A stretch of DNA of 9,187 nt, taken from an uncultured bacterium (GTDB taxonomy: Bacteria > Bdellovibrionota_C > UBA2361 > SZUA-149 > CALKYB01). The first letter of the stretch is position 1; each line of letters starts with the position of its first letter. Positions 6,471 through 9,187 of the stretch are shown here, in pieces. The stretch lies in assembly GCA_938022485.1 (NCBI GenBank), contig CALIEE010000152.1, positions 1-9,187 on the forward strand, in the 5' to 3' direction. The position numbers were made by a program, and so were the translations under genes. A model generated the notes under the pieces. It was not told the origin of the DNA, searched no databases, and saw only the letters and a list, made by a program, of their open reading frames with translations.

Positions 6471-7856
6471 ATGAATAACGATGAAATGAAAAAAATCACC
6501 AATCATAGAGACTTTCGAGACGATGAGTTTTGGAGAGAGATTCCTGCATGGAAAGATGTCTCACGAGAGCAGTTTGCCGATCATAAGTGGCAGTCCAAAA
6601 ACTCTATAATCAAACTCAAACATGTTAAAGAGGTTCTAGGAAGTCGAGTGAGCGAGGCAACCATTGCAGACATTGAAGCTGCTTTGAAGATTGCTCCAAT
6701 GAATATCCGGATTACTCCTTATGTTTTTGCATTGATCGACTGGGATGATCCAGCAAACGATCCATTAAGAAGGCAGTTTCTTCCTTTTGCTTCGCAAATG
6801 TTGCCGAACCATCCATTTTACATGGAGGATTCTCTGCATGAAGATGTGGATTCGCCAGTTTCAATGTTGACTCACCGCTATCCAGACAAGGTTCTGTTTT
6901 TACCTTTAACTACTTGTCCTGTTTACTGTGCCTATTGCACTAGAAGTAGGATTATTGGCGGTTCTACATCTAGCATTGAAAAAGATACTTACGGAGCAAA
7001 CCCAAAACTTTGGGATGCGGCCTTTGAGTATCTAAGAAACCATCCAGAAATTGAAGACGTGGTGATATCTGGAGGAGACTCTTACAATCTTCAGGCCTCT
7101 CAGATTCGGCATATTGGAGAAGCTCTATTAGATATTCCAAATATTCGACGAATTCGTTATGCCACAAAAGGAATAGCGATTTTTCCGATGAAGATTCTCA
7201 CAGATGATAACTGGGTTCAGGCCATAGTTGATGTTCAGAAGCTGGGCAGAGAGAAGGGGAAGGCAGTTGTTATCCATACTCATTTCTCTAGTCCAAGAGA
7301 AATTACTGAATGGTCTCGTCAGGCTATGGACCGACTTTTTTCAGAAGGTGTGATTGTTAGAAACCAGGCAGTTTTGCAAAGTGATGTTAACAATGATGTT
7401 GATATTATGACTATGCTTACTAGGAAGCTTGGATACATTAATATTCAACCTTACTATGTTTATATGCACGACATGGTTCCAAACTGTGAGAGGTTTCGAA
7501 CTACTCTAGAGGAAGGTGTGGAGCTTGAAAAAGCAGTAAGAGGAACTACTGCTGGGTTTAATACTCCTAGGTTTGTTTGTGATGTTCCGGGTGGCGGAGG
7601 AAAAAGAAATATAGCCTCTTACGAATACTATGACCGTGAAACTGGAATATCGGTATGGCGAGCGCCAGAAGTAAAGCCAGGAGAACTGTTTCTTTATTTC
7701 GACCCAATTCATAAATTAGCAGCTTATGCTCAAAAACGTTGGGCTATTGAGAAAGAAAGAAGGGTTATGGTCAGAGATGCACTTTCTAGAGTTGAGCCGG
7801 ATTTAGGTTCCATTAAAAAGGAGACCTTGAGAGAAAGGTTTGGGTTGAATATCTGA
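6471..7856 (+). CDS. kamA: L-lysine 2,3-aminomutase (radical SAM, PLP-dependent)
   Basis: 461 residues from ATG 6471. The enzyme converts L-lysine to beta-lysine with an iron-sulfur cluster, S-adenosylmethionine and PLP. Seen in order: the HEDVDSP and THRYPD family segments; the CxxxCxxC cluster motif at Cys149, Cys153, Cys156; Arg158 two residues on, matching the substrate-carboxylate arginine of the clostridial enzyme; ISGGD; THF; Asp334 in YMHD and Asp371 in FVCD, matching the two aspartates that hold the lysine side-chain amine; and the PLP lysine Lys378 in PGGGGK. The spacings 334-371-378 equal 293-330-337 of the Clostridium subterminale enzyme as I recall it. This favours lysine over glutamate aminomutase. 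The C-terminal zinc-binding Cys motif of the clostridial enzyme is absent. The gene sits 10 bases after subunit A and 1 base before subunit B of the CoA-transferase. An upstream in-frame start at 6342 would overlap subunit A by 119 bases and is rejected. Confidence 0.94.
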   Translation: MNNDEMKKITNHRDFRDDEFWREIPAWKDVSREQFADHKWQSKNSIIKLKHVKEVLGSRVSEATIADIEAALKIAPMNIRITPYVFALIDWDDPANDPLRRQFLPFASQMLPNHPFYMEDSLHEDVDSPVSMLTHRYPDKVLFLPLTTCPVYCAYCTRSRIIGGSTSSIEKDTYGANPKLWDAAFEYLRNHPEIEDVVISGGDSYNLQASQIRHIGEALLDIPNIRRIRYATKGIAIFPMKILTDDNWVQAIVDVQKLGREKGKAVVIHTHFSSPREITEWSRQAMDRLFSEGVIVRNQAVLQSDVNNDVDIMTMLTRKLGYINIQPYYVYMHDMVPNCERFRTTLEEGVELEKAVRGTTAGFNTPRFVCDVPGGGGKRNIASYEYYDRETGISVWRAPEVKPGELFLYFDPIHKLAAYAQKRWAIEKERRVMVRDALSRVEPDLGSIKKETLRERFGLNI

Positions 7857-7857
7857 T

Positions 7858-8481
7858 ATGAGTTGGTCAAAAGAAGAAATGGCCGATCAGATAGTCTCTC
7901 TTCTATCTCCAGGCTCTAGCATCAATCTTGGTATTGGCATGCCTACACTGGTAGCCGAGAGAATCCCAAGTGAGCTAGGTATTTTTATTCACTCCGAGAA
8001 CGGGCTTCTTGGCATTGATGGTAGACCAACCAAGAACACAGTCTCAGCCACCTTGATTAATGCTGGTAAGGAGACTGTAAGTGTCAGACAAGGAGCTAGC
8101 TTTTTTGATAGTGCATTGAGTTTTGGAATGATCCGCGGTGGACACTTGGACGCCTGCGTACTTGGAGTTATGGAAGTTGACGTTGAAGGGTCTTTGGCCA
8201 ATTGGATGATTCCTGGCAAGAAAGTTACAGGTATGGGAGGAGCAATGGATTTAGTTCACGGGTCTAAAAATACCATTGCTATGCTCAACCACTTTACTAA
8301 AAAGGGTCAGTCTAAGCTGGTTAAAAAATGTGCCTTGCCACTCACCGGACAAAAAGTAGTTGATACAATAGTTAGCTCCTGCGGTGTGTTTAGGCCGCGA
8401 GGGGAAAAGTTTGAAATAGTGAAACTCGCTCCTGGTGTCAGCAAAGATGAGCTAGGTATTGAACAAAATTTGTTGGAATAG
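7858..8481 (+). CDS. 3-oxoacid CoA-transferase, subunit B (family I)
   Basis: 207 residues, typical of the beta subunit (ScoB, AtoA, PcaJ types). It shows INLGIGMPTLVAE near residues 22-34 and the active-site segment HSENG at 45-49, where Glu47 is expected to form the glutamyl-CoA thioester intermediate. Later segments (GGHLDACVLG, ANWMIPGK, GMGGAMDLV, and a C-terminal LAPGVS) also match the family. It pairs with the A subunit encoded at 5759-6460, from which it is separated by kamA. Only one base separates its ATG from the kamA stop and no good ribosome binding site is seen, so translation probably depends on ribosomes finishing kamA. In the proposed route the complex activates 3-oxo-6-acetamidohexanoate for thiolysis. 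Confidence 0.93.
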   Translation: MSWSKEEMADQIVSLLSPGSSINLGIGMPTLVAERIPSELGIFIHSENGLLGIDGRPTKNTVSATLINAGKETVSVRQGASFFDSALSFGMIRGGHLDACVLGVMEVDVEGSLANWMIPGKKVTGMGGAMDLVHGSKNTIAMLNHFTKKGQSKLVKKCALPLTGQKVVDTIVSSCGVFRPRGEKFEIVKLAPGVSKDELGIEQNLLE

Positions 8482-8494
8482 AGCAGTAGAAACT

Positions 8495-8500
8495 AAAGGA
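8495..8500 (+). promoter_or_regulatory. Ribosome binding site AAAGGA for the thiolase start at 8507
   Basis: AAAGGA lies 6 bases before ATG 8507 in a 25-base intergenic gap, the largest in the cluster. The gap holds no terminator-like hairpin, so the thiolase is probably in the same transcript. Confidence 0.6.
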
Positions 8501-8506
8501 AAGATA

Positions 8507-9187
8507 ATGAGTAAACCTTATTTTACTGCTGGGCTTAGGACCCCTTTCGCAAGAGCATTCAAGGGGGATTATAAAGATGTTCGACCAGATGATCTACTTT
8601 TGGAGTTAATCGAAGCTCAGAAAGAGAAGAACAAGTCTCTCTGGACCAGAGGAGTCAGTGATTTTATAGTTGGTTGTGCTTATCCTGAAGGTGAGCAGGG
8701 TTATAATATAGCTCGCATGGTTTCGCTGGGTTCTGGACTTAATGCTCCCGGCTTAACGGTGAACAGACTTTGTGCAAGTTCTCTTGAGGCCGTCGCAATT
8801 GCAGCTTTGAGAGTTAAGGCGGGTTGGGGAGACCTTTACCTTACCGGTGGTATTGAGTCGATGAGCCGGATTCCAAGAGGTGGTGCAGGGTTTTCTCCGA
8901 GTGCAAAAGTTCAGCAAGCTTCATCTGAAGCATATATTCAAATGGGATTTACGGCTGAGAATGTCGCTAAAGAGTTTCCAAGTGTATCGAGAGCAGAACA
9001 GGAAAAATTGGCTGGTAAAAGTCATGAATTAGCTGACCAGGCTTGGAAGGATGGTCTCTATCAACAAATGATACACCCTTATCTTATTGAAAAAGATCAG
9101 TTTATTCGAGTTCCGGTCAACTATGAAAAAATGTCTAGTCTTCCCCCGGCATTTAAAGAAGACGGTGTAATTACTGCTGCCACTAGC
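8507..9187 (+). CDS. Thiolase (acetyl-CoA acyltransferase), 3' end cut by the window
   Basis: The first 227 residues of a thiolase; the frame is open to the last base, and a complete enzyme would be near 390-430 residues. Visible are the N-terminal RTPFARAFKG, the nucleophile Cys89 in VNRLCASSLEA, GGIESMSRIP, the MGFTAENVA segment, and the end of the N-terminal half at DGVITAATS, where thiolases usually read GTVTAGNAS. The His and second Cys of the C-terminal half lie beyond the window. Thiolases split 3-oxoacyl-CoA with CoA to give acetyl-CoA and a shortened acyl-CoA. After the CoA-transferase, the expected substrate is 3-oxo-6-acetamidohexanoyl-CoA, giving acetyl-CoA and 4-acetamidobutyryl-CoA (inference). 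A plain acetoacetyl-CoA or beta-ketoadipyl-CoA thiolase cannot be excluded from this half. Confidence 0.92.
   Translation, partial: MSKPYFTAGLRTPFARAFKGDYKDVRPDDLLLELIEAQKEKNKSLWTRGVSDFIVGCAYPEGEQGYNIARMVSLGSGLNAPGLTVNRLCASSLEAVAIAALRVKAGWGDLYLTGGIESMSRIPRGGAGFSPSAKVQQASSEAYIQMGFTAENVAKEFPSVSRAEQEKLAGKSHELADQAWKDGLYQQMIHPYLIEKDQFIRVPVNYEKMSSLPPAFKEDGVITAATS

Noticed and set aside
6471..7856. EpmB (YjeK), the aminomutase that modifies elongation factor P, as an alternative identity
   Set aside because: EpmB is clearly shorter (about 340 residues) and is found with efp or epmA; this protein has 461 residues and lies among catabolic genes.
896..8219. Minus-strand open frames of 60-94 codons within the genes
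   Set aside because: All lie opposite well-supported plus-strand genes and show no domain of their own.
387..9187. Classical anaerobic lysine fermentation cluster
   Set aside because: No beta-lysine 5,6-aminomutase, 3,5-diaminohexanoate dehydrogenase or 3-keto-5-aminohexanoate cleavage enzyme is seen; an acetyltransferase and aminotransferases are present instead.

Overview
The window holds one tightly packed, same-strand gene cluster (387 to the right edge) behind a roughly 390-base leader with no convincing gene. G+C content is moderate to low by eye. Shine-Dalgarno sites (GGAG, AGGAG, GGAGGAG, AAAGGA) and GTG/TTG starts point to a bacterium. The sequence alone does not fix the taxon. There is no RNA gene, mobile element, CRISPR array or evident internal terminator.

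Layout: (1) 387-3479, a 1030-residue three-part protein: a class III aminotransferase like lysine 6-aminotransferase, a GNAT acetyltransferase, and a second, degenerate aminotransferase fold without the PLP lysine. (2) 3485-4579, an Ntn-hydrolase of the peptidase C45 / acyl-CoA:6-APA acyltransferase family. (3) 4572-5762, a stand-alone, intact class III aminotransferase. (4) 5759-6460, family I 3-oxoacid CoA-transferase subunit A. (5) 6471-7856, a radical SAM lysine 2,3-aminomutase. (6) 7858-8481, CoA-transferase subunit B. (7) 8507 to the edge, the first 227 residues of a thiolase. Junctions run from an 8-base overlap to a 25-base gap, so one operon is likely.

Together the genes supply most steps of lysine catabolism through acetylated beta-lysine, a route known from older biochemistry of a beta-lysine-degrading Pseudomonas. 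L-lysine is isomerised to beta-lysine (KamA) and acetylated on N6 (GNAT domain). It is then transaminated to 3-oxo-6-acetamidohexanoate (aminotransferase domain of the chimera or the stand-alone enzyme), activated to the CoA ester (CoA-transferase) and cleaved to acetyl-CoA plus 4-acetamidobutyryl-CoA (thiolase). Release of CoA, deacetylation to 4-aminobutyrate (proposed for the C45 hydrolase) and a second transamination to succinate semialdehyde would finish the route. Family assignments are strong; individual substrates are inferred from the co-occurrence of the genes.

The most unusual object is the three-part protein. Its two aminotransferase halves look degenerate in a complementary way: the N-terminal half keeps the PLP lysine but appears to lack the usual inter-subunit Ser-Thr-Trp motif, while the C-terminal half keeps that motif but has lost the lysine. 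This suggests an internal pseudo-dimer with a single composite active site, carrying an acetyltransferase between the halves.
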